Below are positions 11,837 through 64,000 of a DNA stretch of 64,000 nt, piece by piece. The stretch comes from Karalla daura (lineage: Eukaryota > Chordata > Actinopteri > Chaetodontiformes > Leiognathidae), in assembly GCA_029224185.1 (NCBI GenBank), contig CM055199.1, positions 17,066,767-17,130,766 on the forward strand. Reading direction: 5' to 3'. Within the stretch, counting starts at the first letter, position 1. The number at the start of each line of letters is the position of its first letter. Position numbers and translations under genes: made by a program. Below the pieces are notes generated by a model. It saw only the letters and a list, made by a program, of their open reading frames with translations. It did not search any database and had not been told where the DNA came from.

Positions 11837-13854
11837 TGTGTGTGCTTTCCTGTCACTCCCATTTCCTACCATTCATCAGACGATGCCTGGCGACCGTCAG
11901 CATGGCTAGCATAAGTCATGCTTTAAGGAGACATTAGAGCAGATATCAGAGCTCAAATAATGGAATAAGTAGGGGCGTGTCTGCTTGATTGACACTGACA
12001 GCCCTTCACAAACCAATGGGTCGGGGCTTGGTCCTCTCCAACCCCACCCTCCCATGATATGGTTCCATCTGGCTTCTAAGATTCAAGATGGCGGCGTCCT
12101 GCGAGCCAAACCCCTGGCTTCAAATGCGGCCCTTCGCTAACCAGTGGGTGATGCCAGTGAGGGTCTGGCCTTGGTAATGACTCTGAGGCATCAAGTTAGT
12201 AGTGAGTAGTAGTGAGTTAAGTGCAGGCAAATGTACTAGATTACTTAATTAGACCAGTGGGCTCTAATATGGCTAAAAATGCATAATGAAGTTGCATAGA
12301 CTCAACGCATTGAAAACTTACTCGTCATTGAGTCAGTCCTGAGAAACCGAGTATCTGCATAGCATTTGTGAGTAATCTTCAGAGGATTTTTTTGGAGTGT
12401 ACTTGAGTTGCCACATCAGAATGACCTTATGAATGCTGGTGGACATTCCTCTCTTTTTTAAATGACATTTTCCCACACAGGCTGTGTTTTTTCTGAAGAA
12501 GAAGAAGAATCCTTCCCAAAAATATTTCCTCGTTCCCAGCGGTGCAGTAGTGCTATGCTGGCAGCCGCTCAAGCTGTGTGTGTGTGTGTGTGTGTGTTTT
12601 GGTCAGCCATCCTCTCTCTCTCCCTCCAGGTTTATTCTAAAAAAGAAATGTTTGTTTTCCTCCAGGCATAGGTCGAATACAGGCCAAGTCGCTCGGGAAC
12701 CTCTCCAGTCTGACGGGAGAGGACCTCCCACTTCCTGCCGGCTGGACCGTGGACTGGACCATCCGTGGCAGGAAGTACTACATCGACCACAACACTAACA
12801 CTACACACTGGAGCCACCCTCTGGAGAGGGAGGGGCTCCCCCCGGGCTGGGAGAAGGTGGAGTCGGCAGAGTTCGGAGTCTACTACGTGGATCACATCAA
12901 CAAGAGGGCACAGTATCGTCACCCGTGTGCTCCGAGGTAATGACGCCAGTGTCAGTGATTCAATGCAAACTAAGATGTGGTTTCTTCCTCATATTCCCCT
13001 CCCGTACTTCCTCTTACTATTGATAGCAGCTTAGTCATTGCTGCCTGTGGCCATCTGACTGTTAAACAACCCCAATTCATCATTTTCCTTCATGTTTTCT
13101 GGTATATTTACATTCTTCCAAGTCTTTAAGGTATTTTTTTATTGACTATCTAAACCTGTGATGTAAACAATTTTCCCTAACAACTTTTATGCATATATTG
13201 TTTAAAAAAATCACAGTTTAGAAGGTGAGTTGTGTGTAAATGAGTCATATTTAGTTAGTCGCACTATCATCTAGAGCGAGGACCTTGTCCATCCAGAGCT
13301 CAGCTGGACTGTAAACGCAGTGTCCCTGCTGTCTGTCCCAGTGTCCCTCGCTACGACCAGCCTCCTCCTCTCCCTCCTCCCGTCACCTACCAGCCCCGCC
13401 CAGCAGAGAGGAACCACCCGGTGCTGGTACCAGCCAACCCCTACCACACGGCCGAGATCCCGGACTGGCTGCAGGTGTACGCCCGCGCCCCCCTCAAGTG
13501 AGTGCCGGTCGAGCCTCTTATACTCATTATACTGCAGCTATGGTCACCGTATACACACTCCAGAGACCCCCCCCCCCCCCCATCACCACAGCAAACCCCC
13601 CGAGTCCTTTGCCCCTTAACCAAGGCTTTGCGGCCTGCAGGTACGACCACATCCTGAAGTGGGAGCTGTTCCAGCTGGCCGACCTGGACACGTACCAGGG
13701 CATGCTGAAGCTGCTCTTCATGAAGGAGCTGGAGCACATCGTCAAGTCGTACGAGGCGTACCGGCAGGCGCTGCTGTCCGAGGTGGAGGCCCGCAAGCAG
13801 CGCCAGCAGTGGTACGCCCAGCAGCCCAACAAGAACTTCATAGGGAACATGTGA
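5937..13854 (+). CDS. sav1: salvador homolog 1, Hippo pathway scaffold (complete, 5 coding exons)
   Basis: SAV1 is the WW/SARAH adaptor that binds MST1/2 kinases through its SARAH domain and helps them phosphorylate LATS, restraining YAP/TAZ. Coding exons are 5937-6030, 6972-7490, 12666-12936, 13342-13497 and 13641-13854, giving 1254 nt and 417 aa (human is 383 aa as I recall). The start MLSRKKSKNEASKPAEV matches the vertebrate N-terminus. WW1 spans about 225-258 (W231, W253, P256) and WW2 about 262-293 (W266, with Tyr288 at the second Trp position and P291). The SARAH coiled coil is about 350-400. Extra length comes mainly from a Q/QP-rich tract at 147-167. The C-terminus runs past the human-like QQ..KNF end by IGNM. 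All introns are GT-AG. Confidence 0.97.
6031..6971 (+). other. sav1 intron 1
   Basis: 941-bp intron, AT-rich, containing several GCTAGC-type blocks near its 5' end. No gene or strong repeat seen. Confidence 0.7.
6972..7490 (+). CDS. sav1: sav1 coding exon 2
   Basis: 519 nt encoding the disordered N-terminal half, beginning NLMPSFIRHGPTIPRRT and ending at PPS before donor CAG|gtaaac. It includes the conserved Ser-rich RSLGDLPHEYGGSSQSF region and the Q/QP tract at 7316-7378. Confidence 0.95.
7650..7975. mobile_element. degraded hAT-like repeat fragment
   Basis: The segments tgattaatctgatagttatt and ttagttgttttgtttataaa, followed by a long AT-rich body and ttaaaatagttataagtgg, match the layout of a common percomorph repeat whose ends read GGGCTGCAAC. 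Neither terminal repeat is clear. Confidence 0.45.
9550..10180. repeat. degenerate CTGGAAAACC-rich repeat
   Basis: The pairing 'gaccat..gt-cagt..gtggaaaa' recurs near 9709, 9988 and 10117, and 'catcc-gagcaa-gct' recurs near 9655 and 9925. Units are irregular (130-280 bp). Pieces recur at 17665-17745 and 18261-18283. Confidence 0.6.
10410..10930 (-). mobile_element. Tc1/mariner transposon remnant
   Basis: The left part (agcttggacacaccttctca near 10423) resembles the terminal region of the common teleost Tc1-like family. Further in, cagattgggactcatcacac and caaagcacagatttccactg read on the minus strand as QWKSVLWCDES, the region of the second catalytic Asp in Tc1 transposases. Internal deletions and stops make it non-functional. 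Confidence 0.75.
12666..12936 (+). CDS. sav1: sav1 coding exon 3 (both WW domains)
   Basis: Acceptor ctccag precedes GCATAGG, and donor CCGAG|gtaatg follows (271 nt). It carries LPLPAGWTVDWTIRGRKYYI with THWSHP (WW1) and LPPGWEKVESAEFGVYYVDH with AQYRHP (WW2). Confidence 0.97.
12937..13341 (+). other. sav1 intron 3
   Basis: 405-bp AT-rich intron. Nothing notable. Confidence 0.7.
13342..13497 (+). CDS. sav1: sav1 coding exon 4
   Basis: 156 nt between WW2 and SARAH, from SVPRYDQPPPLPPPVTYQ to IPDWLQVYARAPLK. The proline-rich start and the NPYHTAEIPDWL segment are typical of SAV1. Confidence 0.95.
13641..13854 (+). CDS. sav1: sav1 coding exon 5 (SARAH domain, stop)
   Basis: Acceptor cctgcag precedes GTACGACC, and TGA is at 13852-13854. 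KWELFQLADLDTYQGMLKLL and the following helix form the SARAH domain that pairs with MST1/2. Confidence 0.97.
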
Positions 13855-14578
13855 TGCCATGGCAGTGTGTGTGTGAGTGTGCGTGTGTGGATGAGTGCGT
13901 GTGTGTGTGGGGGATGGGGGGGGGGGGGCAGTCGGGCTTCGCTTTGAACCCTAACCCTTCCCCTCCCCTCCACCTCGATTGGACTCTCGATTGCCTCGTT
14001 TTTTTTTTTTGTTTTGTTCTTTTGTTTTTTTACCAAACACACCTGTGCCTTCGCTTGATCCAAATATATCAACCGGGAAGTCGAGACGCATCGTGACTCT
14101 GTGTGATTGACCACGTGACTGAAAAGAAATTAAAAAAACGAAATCAACACTGCGATGAAGAAAGAGGAGGAGGAGGAGGAGGAGGAGGAGGTGGTGGTGC
14201 CGCCACTGGGTTACAAGACTTGTGGAGAGAGAGAGAGAGAGTTGAGATTGTGCCTTTTTAATAAAAAAACAAAAACGCAGCATTTTCGACAGTGTCTGCT
14301 CCTGTCTTTATACACCAGCTCCTCCCATTGTTTCTTCTTCTTCTTTTTTTTTTCCTCCCTCTTTCTGTGGGAGAAAACGACCGGCAGCTTCTTCTCATCT
14401 TCTCATGTTCTGTCTGGAAATGCTTCAAATATCTCCTTTTTTCCTCTTTCTAAACAACATATCCTTCATAAGACAATCCACCAAAACTTTCACGGCTATG
14501 TAGGTTTTGATATGAAACGCGTCTTTATTTAAAAGACCTCTTTGTTGGATGAAGCATCACATTGGATGATGCTGCTGC

Positions 14579-14617
<39 letters not shown>

Positions 14618-15594
14618 TGTGTGTGTGTGTGTGTGTGTGTGTGAGCAACTCTCGGCATTACTGTAAGTCAGGAATATTCTTGTGTGTGTGTGTGTTTATA
14701 ATGAAACGTAAATAAGCTACTGGAACTTTATCAGACATTTCATTTAGGTCTCTATTTTTTGCCAAAACAAGTGCAATTTGGACCTCTTGTTTCACCCTTT
14801 CTGGATGTTTCTCGCCTCAGTAATGCCTTGGTTTCATGGACTGACCAATCTCACGTGGAAGTAGTGCAGCATCCGTTGATCTCCGATCAAATCAGCTCCA
14901 GTCCCTCTTAGGAGGCTCAGAAACGTCTCTTGCAGGCTTTTTTCTTTCTTTTTTTTTTGACTGGTGAATGTTTTACGACTTGGTTTTCATCCGAGCATGA
15001 ACCAACAGACACATTTTTCCCAGGAAGAGAGATAAAATGTTTTTTTGTTTGTTTGTTTTTTTTATAATGAGATGATTACAAACCAAACTTTTCTGAGTGT
15101 CCTAAAAGGGCTTGTGATGGTGAGGGCCGTCAGCGGTTTTGTGCATATTTGATTTATGTGGATTGCAAATACAGGACAATAAGCAATAAAAGCCTGCAGT
15201 GGAGAAAACACACATCCATGACTGCGCGTAAAGTTTTCTGTAATTGGTGTTTTTACGACGATGGAAAAGGTGGGTCTGGACCTCCGAGAGGAAACTTCAG
15301 GGAATTTTCTTTAACCAGACACAGACCAGCTCTGATCTCGGACATGATGCAAAACGCTGCAGAGGAAGGACACAGTTTGATGGTCGAGGTTTTCACCCCG
15401 GGTTCGACTTGAGGCCGAGAAATAAACAAAAATCTTATCACACGTGTGACCTGAAGACCTGGAGCTCCCAGTGCTCAAACTCTATGAATGAGGAAATCTT
15501 TGCAAATGTGTCTATTAAGCGTCTTGGTTTTCCAGCCCAGCAGAAATAGACCTGCAGTTCCCATAGGGTCAAAGTAGGGAATACAATACATACT

Positions 15595-15755
15595 GGACAG
15601 GCAGTTTAGAGTCTTCAATGACCTAAACATCCATGTTTTTCAGACTGTACCAAGCAAAAACCCACATAGACCTAAGCATGCAAACTCAGCCTGGGATTCG
15701 AACCAGTGACCTTGCTGTGAATCGATGGCATATCCACTCATACACCATGTGGCAA
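15595..15755. repeat. dispersed vertebrate repeat copy (Rex3/RTE-tail-like)
   Basis: The segments gtttagagtcttcaatgacc, taaacatccatgttttt and gggattcgaaccagtgacc follow the order of a very common teleost repeat. Related pieces occur at about 3030-3205, 8090-8215 and 39820-39870. The family name is inferred. Confidence 0.5.
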
Positions 15756-17256
15756 GTGTTAAAACTGGCTGGAAAACCCTGCAGATTAGAGAACAGGTTT
15801 TCATCTTATTGATGATCCTCTGTACTCGACTTCAAGAGGTTGAAAGTGAAGAATTAATCAAAAGTCCGACTCATCTGGTGTGAAAACCTGAAGCTTCAAA
15901 TGTCTTTATAATAAACACTAAATCTGAGGAAAAAGGCACTCAGAGCAAGAGAAATGATCTATCTATGCAGCAAGATTACTTCACTTGATAAAATCTCTAG
16001 AAATAAGATGTGAAGAGCTCGATTTAAGATGATCGTGCAAAGTAGAACACTTAAAATGAGAAACCAGTTCTTAAAACAACATGAATTACACTTTTTTATA
16101 TCTTGGGAATCTTGGGAACATCTAACACACATTTGCCAGGACGGATTGTTCTTGTAAACAACATTTTTAATCACTCGAAACGACATCTTTTGAAGAAACG
16201 ACTGGAGTCTGGTTTTCATGAATTTGGTCCAACTTTATTAGTTATTTCCTTGTGACTGAAATCTTTCTACGCATGTGCATAAACGCAGCTCTGTCGACCG
16301 GGGCGAGGCGGCCTCGCGGGCTTCGGGGTGATCATCCATTTGGCGGGAGGCGGCTTCGCAAAAACCGAAAACTCGAAGAAAAAAATCCAAACAAAAGACG
16401 TGGTTTTGGTTTTAGATACAATTCTCTGTTGTGAACAGAACAAAGAAGAACAAAGATGCTGTGTTGTAAACGTTGTAAAACGATGTAAACAAATGCTACT
16501 TTGCATTGAAGACGCTTGAAGGACCGCCATGGAGGAGAAGAAGAAGAAGAAGAAGAAAAGGGGATGTGAAGCTAGACTTGGACGGCTCTGCTTTGTTTTT
16601 TCTCTCTTTGCGTGAAAGCCCTCACTGATGTTGATTATACACTGTGGAAGACTGAAGAAGCCACTCCGGCCGCAGCGCCTTGAAATCTTCGAGCCTTGAG
16701 GTCCGACCTCAGCATAAACTTGCTAAATATGCATGACAGCGTTCCCTGTGCTGCTGACCAGATCTACGCCAGCGCGGACGCAGGCTCTGCCATCCATCCA
16801 TTCATCCATCCATCCATCCATCCAGTGAAGCCAAAAAAACAACAAGGAGCACAGTTTTACAAATGTACAGTAACAGTCTACCAAGCCAAAAGTATTCACA
16901 CGCCCAGAAAACAAAAAAGCTGCTTTGACGGGAACACAAAAAGCCCAGGCCTGCTCTCCCTCTCTCACCATGCAACTGTATTTTTTTCATGTTTTTTTTT
17001 TTTTTTTTTTGAAACCACCCTGCCCACTCCACTCCCTCAGCAGAAAAAAAACAAAACAGCAACCCTCGCAGATGATTCAAGTTAAGCGTGTGAAGATGAT
17101 GAAAGAGACGTGGAATGAGGTTCCTCTTCCAGGACCCTGGCGGCCTGCGAGCTTTGGTTCCCGGAGCGGGCCACATTCCTCGGGTTTGCTCGAACATTCA
17201 GTGAGAAGCACAACAATGGCTGCGCCCACCATCTCTGCGCTACAATGGAAACCAAA

Positions 17257-17305
<49 letters not shown>

Positions 17306-17922
17306 CCTCTCGACCTCAGAGCCCAGACACACACACACACACACACACACATATGTGAATGATCACGATTGCACAATGCACGCGGGGCTGCAGAGTGAGA
17401 GATAATGTCAGCTGTGTTGTGTAAACTTTGAACTGTCGTCGCTCTCCACAACAAAAAGCAACTTCCCTGAAACTGAAAAAGCGACACTCTAATACCCGGG
17501 AACGCGCGCACGCTCACATGAACTAAGTGGCTTAATAGCGTGGATTTAGCAGAAAGCGGTGATTTTTGTTAGTCGACACTTATTAAAGCCTTATTCCAGA
17601 TTGTCACTTTAACAACACGGAGATAATTGAGCAAATCCTCTTCTTCTAGTTTTTGGGAATTCGTTTGCATCCAGAACAAGGCTTTAATAAATAACAGGGT
17701 TCCCTGGAAGCGTCCTGGAATACCTGGAAAAAACACTTTTCCAGTCCAGGTAAAATGAGTATTTCTCCTATATTCTTCTTTCTACCCTGCGAGTAAATGC
17801 AGACGGTCTACAACGTTTGAACATGCATAGCCTGTGGATTTGTCATAGTTTCTAAGCACGTGAGAGATTATTTCATATAGTTAAGTTACAGCCACAGACC
17901 GAACATCAGCAATCCGGGGTAA

Positions 17923-18088
17923 TAGGGCTGCAACAATCGATCACTTGCAATGACTGTTTTTACTTTACCACTCATTGGATTCGGAAGAATTTGTATTTAA
18001 TTTCTCCTCCCAAAAAACAAGCTCCAATCGACCAATCGTTAAAACAGTTTAATAATAGTCGGTTAACTGATAGATTGTTGCAGCTCTA
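17923..18088. mobile_element. hAT-type non-autonomous element (MITE), 166 bp
   Basis: The left end TAGGGCTGCAACAATCGATC and the right end, read on the other strand as TAGAGCTGCAACAATCTATC, are terminal inverted repeats. The 8 bp outside them, cggggtaa (17915-17922) and ctgggtaa (18089-18096), match at 7 of 8 positions, as expected for an hAT target-site duplication. There is no coding capacity. Confidence 0.75.
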
Positions 18089-19175
18089 CTGGGTAAATGT
18101 ACAAAATGCAAAGGTGTGACAGTACATATTGACACGTCTCCAAAACAGCTCGTCTGTCATAGTGTAGCAACTGGAAATGCCCAACTCTGAATAAACATGG
18201 CTGTAACTGGGAGATTGTTGAGTAGAGACTCTTTGTCACTGGCCTCAGAGTTGCAGCGTGTAATCCTCCAGAACAAGGCTTTAATGAGCGCTCCTCAAGA
18301 CCCACAGACGACCTGCTAATCTGCAGCTAGTAAGACAGTTAATGCAGAACATGAGCACTCGGATATTTAGTGTTTTTTTTTTGTTTTCTTTAAACCTCCG
18401 GAAAAACAAAACAAAAGTGAGCACGGAAAAATGAAAGTGCCACTGAGTGTCAGGCTGCAGGAGGTAACACAATATGGCACGGTACCACTACAAACTCACA
18501 ACTATTAAAACGTGTTTTTTTTTCTGTTTTCCCACCTCCTTTTTTGTTTTTTCTTATAAACTATACCTGGTCTTAGAGCTTTAAACATGAAAGACGTTAA
18601 CCATTTACCATGCTGATGATGCCCATAACGCCTCGGCATTGAACACAAAGGGATTTTTTTTGTTGTTTTTTTGTTGTTTTTTTTTTTGTTGGGACTCTCG
18701 GACGTAGCACGTTGTTTCTTAAAAACAGCACTAAACACTGGAGAAACGAAACAACTGTCACAGATGCATGGGGATGGCGGGGTTCACGGACTGGCCGAGG
18801 CAGGGGACAAAGAAATAGCGGGTGATGTGGTCAGCCGGATTATGCCGGGGCCTCCTCTTGGCAGGCAGAGCGTCTACAGCGTCTGTACAGGCGTTTTAAC
18901 TCGTTTTTCAGGGACAAAATCAAAACGTGAGAGACAAACGATGTCAAATCAAACGGCGTCTGAGAGCCGGGCTCCAGCTTCGCTCTGACCTTTTACACCA
19001 ACAGACACGGCCCGTTCATCAGGTTTTAAAGTAGTGGACGCACTGGTGGCCGACAGCGGAATAGAGGAGTGCCTGATGAATGAGGATGCTCCTCCTCTTA
19101 CTCCTCCTCCTCCTCCTCTTCCTTCTCCTTCTGTCCATCACCACAGAGTCCCTGCTGTGCTCCGCCCGGGTCCCA

Positions 19176-30484
<11,309 letters not shown>

Positions 30485-31952
30485 GATGCTGAGCCGAGGA
30501 CCAGTCCGTTACTGAGCCACCGTGAAGCTCGGCGCTCATGGGAGGAGGGAGGATGCTCAGGCTCCGGAGGAGAGATGCTCGTATCACAGGACAAGGAGGA
30601 GGAAGAGGAGGAGGAGGGAGGGAGGGAGGGAGGGAGGAAGGGATGGAGGGAGGTTGTTTTATTCTCCGGGAGCTGCAGGGTGCTGATAGGCCAGCAGAGG
30701 GCGATGTTGTCTGTTGTTTTCCACTTTACAGCAAGGGCGTGTGCGTGTGTGTATGTGTAAGAGTGTGTATTAGTGTGTGTATGTTTGTATGTGTGGGTGT
30801 GTCTCTGTGTGTACGTGTGAGCGTGCATGTGTGTGTAAAAGTGCTATGTTGTTATGTTGAACTGAGTCTGCGTGTGTGTGCGCGCGTGCGCGTATGTATG
30901 CATGTATCTGCGTGTGTTTGTGTGCGCGTATTTCTGTTTTTATTTGTTTTGTTTTGTCTCTTCCGGCTCGGGTCGGTAGATGGCGGTAACGACAAAGAGA
31001 TTGGAACAATTGTTGCCTTCGCGTGCCGTCGTAAAATAGCTTTTTAACACAAAGGAAAAGTACTGTCTGAACATTAATGTAATGAACAATGTTCAATATG
31101 CTAAACATGCACCTAAACACGTGAAAACTGCCACATACCACCTGAGTCAGGCAAAGCAAAGTGGCTTAGTAGTGCCATCTACGGACCAGCCCCTGAAATC
31201 CTTTTGAGCCCTAAAAATTTTAAACTTTGCACACATATATAACATCCCTAGGTGCACAAAAAGTCTCTTGGAGCCATATTCTAAACCAAAGAGCAATTCT
31301 GTTTTGACTGGAAGATGAACGTTGGCCATTTTAAAGCTTTGCAAATATTTGCAATCCTACTTGCATTTGCCAATTGTCTTCCAAATGTAATCATAAGTGA
31401 TTAAGACATAAACAAGGTTAACTTGCCAAGTTTTTGAGTTTGTGTTGAAGCGCGTGCCCATTTTGGCTCCTCAAAGTTTGATTTGTCACCATGAAACAGG
31501 AAGTTGCATTAAATTTGCTGTAATTCCGCCATACTTTGCCCAAAATGTGTATGTGTACATCCATGTGTCAGTGTTGATTAAATGGCAGTGGTGCCACCTA
31601 CTGAGAAAAGGAAGTGGCATGCTTTGTACTGTGTTGTACCACCAGGTTTGATCCAAGTCACTTCTCTTCATTCTTTAAGACCCCTAATGCATGTTTCTTA
31701 CATTTTTCACCTTCTCAATGCATACCTATCTTCTGATTGCCGATGCCTCATGTCACGGTGTATTATAACTACATTACATGGTATGACCTATGACCTGCAT
31801 TAATCCGGGGGGGGGGCTAAAACACTTTAGCTTTAATCATTAAATTAAATTCGCAGACATTTCGCATAACGTTTATGAGAAGCTCGAGCTTCCGAGGGGT
31901 CCCTGAATGCAACACCAGGATCCTACCGCTGCTGCTACGACTGCTGTGAGTC

Positions 31953-32010
<58 letters not shown>

Positions 32011-32890
32011 TTAGTAGCAGACTGTTGCTCCATTCTGGCTGGTATTCACTGGTAGCAGCTTTATATGAACAATACTTGACATCATCGGTACGGTTAACAG
32101 GTCCGGTTTGACCGATCTGCGCTGGAGTTGATCTGCTCTAACCGTCAGTAATGACTTGTCAACGGGTGAAGTTACTGCAGTCATTCCTGGGCTCTTGACT
32201 CTGCTGGAGCTGAAGTTTGAGACTCTTTTTCTCCTCGAAAACAAAAGAGAAGACGCCTTTTCTTGTCTTTTATAACCCCCCTCCGCGTCTGTTGTTCGAC
32301 GTCGCAGCGCAGTTGAAGATCTCGGATAAGATGCATAAAGCTGGCGGAGACCGTCCCCGGAGTTGTTAAAGGTAATGACTCCGGTTGGAAGTTGGAACGA
32401 AGCTAAGTTAGCAGCTAGCTGTTAGCATGGATGCTAACTCTGATAACTGTGCAGGAGCCAGTGATCGTGTTGTGCTATAGCTGTTTTCTGGACTGTTCCA
32501 GTGTCCTTATGTAGCTTTAGATGTTTGATATAGTTACACTGCTCGCTAATTTATTGAATATCACTTTCAATCCCCGTAGAGATTAAAAATCTAGGTTAAC
32601 AGTGTTAAAGCGTGCCAGAATGTCATTATCTGCATCTGTTTATTTCCTGTGCATGATTTAAACGTTAGTTGAATTGGTACTCTCTCTCACCAACATTACC
32701 CAGTGCTTTTCTAACACTCCATTGCACTTTTCTCTCTCCTCCAGGACATGGAGCACCCTCTGAGTAGCAGCCATTAACTTCAAGCCAGGACCTTCCCTTC
32801 CCTTCACATCTGCAGCAAAACCACTGCCAATCAAAGATCCACGTCTGATCAATGTAAAGGATCGTTTTTTCCTTTTTCTTGCCAACAACC
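30485..32890. promoter_or_regulatory. head-to-head atl1 / map4k5 intergenic region and 5' leaders
   Basis: The two start codons are 2.4 kb apart and diverge. The atl1 side has a GGAGG/AGGG-rich block (30585-30655). About 31150-31680 resembles a dispersed teleost repeat (gtgccacctactg near 31592). A (GA)n lies at 31955-32010. The map4k5 side becomes CG-richer (about 32275-32371), ending in a likely non-coding exon with donor TAAAG|gtaatg at 32371/32372. A second leader exon starts at 32745 after ctcctccag. No TATA box was recognised. Confidence 0.45.
32745..32890 (+). other. map4k5: map4k5 5' UTR (start of first coding exon)
   Basis: Acceptor ctctcctccag at 32744 and 146 nt of leader before the ATG at 32891. 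It contains a 9-codon uORF (32748-32777) and an AUG-stop (32852-32857). Confidence 0.6.
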
Positions 32891-62420
<29,530 letters not shown>

Positions 62421-64000
62421 GTAAACCGTCCCTTCCAGATGTTCATTGTAGTTGCATGACCCGTCTTCACTTTGAAGGGGAAGTGGGGTGAAAAAACGCT
62501 CGGCTATGCTATGATTCTCCTCCTCCTCCTCCTCCTCCTCTGACTCTGGTTCAAGCATACGAGGCTGGCTGTGCACGTGGCTCCATAGCTGCTCCACAGC
62601 TCCAATGACCAGGCCAGACAGTGCAAATGCAAAACATTCACACACCGAGGCGTTTCTGATGAAATGAATGTTCATATTAGATAAATACCAGGGCTGCAGC
62701 AGACTGTTTTTGTGGTTGATTAACTTATTAGTTACTCTCTTGATTAATCAATCGATCAGTTGTTTGGTTTATAAAATGAGAAAAAGTTGTTTCACAAAAG
62801 GCCAAAACGTGGACTAAAGCAGCCAGAAAATACTCACATTTAAGAAGGAAAAAGATTAATTTGACAATTCAATGATTAGTCGATTAGCAGAGGTGACTCT
62901 GAAACTCCCCGTGCCTCCATGAACCGTCCATCCCCCCGCGGTGTCGCTTTCCTCGGGTTGCCGGCGAGTATGCTGTACAGGCCCGGGGTGCCTTGTTCGT
63001 CACGTCGCTGAATGCGTCTGTGTTTGTCCTACACGCGAACAAACACCCCCCCACCCCACACACACACACACACACCCCGGCCCTGGTTAACAAAGCCCCC
63101 CCTCAGAGCGGCTGTCTGCGTGCGTGTGCAGGTGATCCCAGGATTAGACCTCAGGTGGAGCCGGACAAAGTGCCTTTGTGTCGGGCCCGAGGTAATGAAT
63201 TTGTCAGGGGGGCGGGGGTGTGTGTGTGGGGGGGGGGGGGGTAGAATAAAAGTTCAAGAGATCGGCGGGAGGTGAAGCGTCCTGTCCTGTATGGAAAGCG
63301 ATACGGGCGGATTTTATTGGGGAGGGATTTTATTTTGAAATGTCAGCGTGCATGCAAAATTCATGGCCGCTCATAAACGCAAGCCGCCACACAACGGGCC
63401 GCGCCGCTAAATAATTCAGCCTTTGTCTCGTTATGATTCCCCTCAAAAGCGAAGGCATTCAACGCGATCGAAGGGGGGAGGGGGGGGGGGAGGGGGGGTG
63501 GACTCGCTGATCCGCGGATCCTCGCCTGGGTGGGTGTGCTCCTCCGAACACCCGAGACCTTGTCCAGACTTAAGCGGATCAGATCTCTGAGCGCGGCCAA
63601 GGACTTACACCTAGCAGGTGTCGCCCGGCGCCTTCTACCTCCCATCTGTCGACACGTTCTCACAGCACGTCAACGTGGTTTTTGACAGGGGCTGGGGGGG
63701 GGGTGGAAGGGGGGGGTTGCTTGTCTCATAACACCACAGAGTGTCGGGCTACACCTCGCTCTGAGCAGGTGATCTGAGTGTACAGGGAGAGGCCCTCAGG
63801 TACCCAGCGTCCCCTCTACGGACACTTGTTGTCACAGACACAATGAAGAGATGGAGGGAGGAGGGGGGGGGTAAACAGAGAGGTGCAGCATGGGTATCGT
63901 CTCATTCTGAAGGTGATGGATGGACACAAACAGCTGTCGAGTGGTGTCGGAGGGTTGAGTGAGGCTGTTACAGCAGGGATCACAAACACCTGTAAACACC
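62421..64000 (+). other. map4k5 intron 32 (open at the window end)
   Basis: No further coding exon is seen. It holds (CCT)n about 62518-62540, an hAT-like fragment about 62688-62890 and many G-runs (63229-63241, 63474-63498, 63695-63716, 63864-63871). Confidence 0.6.
62688..62890. mobile_element. 5'-end fragment of the same hAT-like repeat
   Basis: Starts cagggctgcagcagac, then ttgattaatcaatcgatcag, ttgtttggtttataaaatga and gattagtcgattag. The right terminus is missing. Confidence 0.5.

Larger units (their letters stand above)
7491..12665 (+). other. sav1 intron 2 (transposon- and repeat-rich)
   Basis: 5.2-kb intron. Contents in order: hAT-like fragment about 7650-7975; dispersed repeat about 8090-8215; degenerate CTGGAAAACC-rich repeat about 9550-10180; Tc1-like transposase remnant about 10410-10930; GAGGAGGA-rich block about 11400-11432; (GT)n about 11791-11844; a repeat-like segment containing caagatggcggcgtcc near 12085; short (TG)n 12577-12597. 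No coding exon seen. Confidence 0.65.
13855..19175. other. convergent 3' ends of sav1 (+) and atl1 (-): UTRs and spacer
   Basis: 5.3 kb with no coding exon on either strand. Plus-strand AATAAA at 15185-15190 and 15910-15915 are candidate sav1 poly(A) signals. On the minus strand AATAAA (16234-16239) is a candidate for atl1. Also present: (GT)n 14583-14642, a dispersed-repeat copy about 15595-15755, a CATC-rich run near 16792-16825, (TC)n 17259-17301 with (AC)n 17329-17352, and an hAT-type MITE at 17923-18088. UTR limits cannot be set without transcripts. Confidence 0.5.

Noticed and set aside
11358..11914. Possible extra gene upstream of sav1 exon 3 (Glu/Arg-rich and Cys-Val frames)
   Set aside because: The frames follow GAGGAG-rich and (GT)n DNA. 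There are no plausible splice sites or domain, and sav1 is complete without it.

Overview
The window is nuclear DNA from a ray-finned fish, most likely a percomorph teleost. It has large GT-AG introns, vertebrate-type split genes, very dense (GT)n, (TC)n, (TATC)n and poly-C microsatellites, and degraded DNA transposons of teleost type (Tc1-like and hAT-like). It contains no operons, CRISPR arrays, phage or bacterial genes. Species identity cannot be read from the sequence.

Layout. Four protein-coding genes lie in the same order and relative orientation as I recall for human chromosome 14q22. (1) The last two coding exons of ninein (nin, +) end at 4067. (2) The complete salvador homolog 1 gene (sav1, +, 5 coding exons, 5937-13854) encodes 417 aa. 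(3) The complete atlastin-1 gene (atl1, -, 14 coding exons, 30484 down to 19176) encodes 561 aa. (4) The MAP kinase kinase kinase kinase 5 gene (map4k5, +, 32 coding exons seen, 32891-62420) is open at the right edge, and its last roughly 47 codons should lie beyond 64000. sav1 and atl1 converge on a 5.3 kb non-coding interval. atl1 and map4k5 are head-to-head across about 2.4 kb. All exon boundaries were placed by eye from GT/AG sites, reading phase and family homology; every junction keeps frame.

Function. The genes do not form one pathway. SAV1 is the WW/SARAH scaffold of the Hippo pathway. MAP4K5 is a GCK-I Ste20 kinase, and MAP4K kinases as a group can act beside MST1/2 upstream of LATS, so two of the neighbours touch Hippo signalling. 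ATL1 is the endoplasmic-reticulum membrane-fusion GTPase. Ninein is a centrosomal microtubule-anchoring coiled-coil protein.

I see no undescribed biological system here. The observations most worth checking are: a candidate 3-nt microexon in map4k5 that explains a one-residue Glu difference from MAP4K3; two phase-matched cassette-like map4k5 exons that resemble MAP4K3; a 15-nt atl1 microexon flanked by two long tetranucleotide arrays; overlapping upstream ORFs in the sav1 5' leader; a 183-bp (TG)n just past a map4k5 splice donor; and several unusual tandem repeats.
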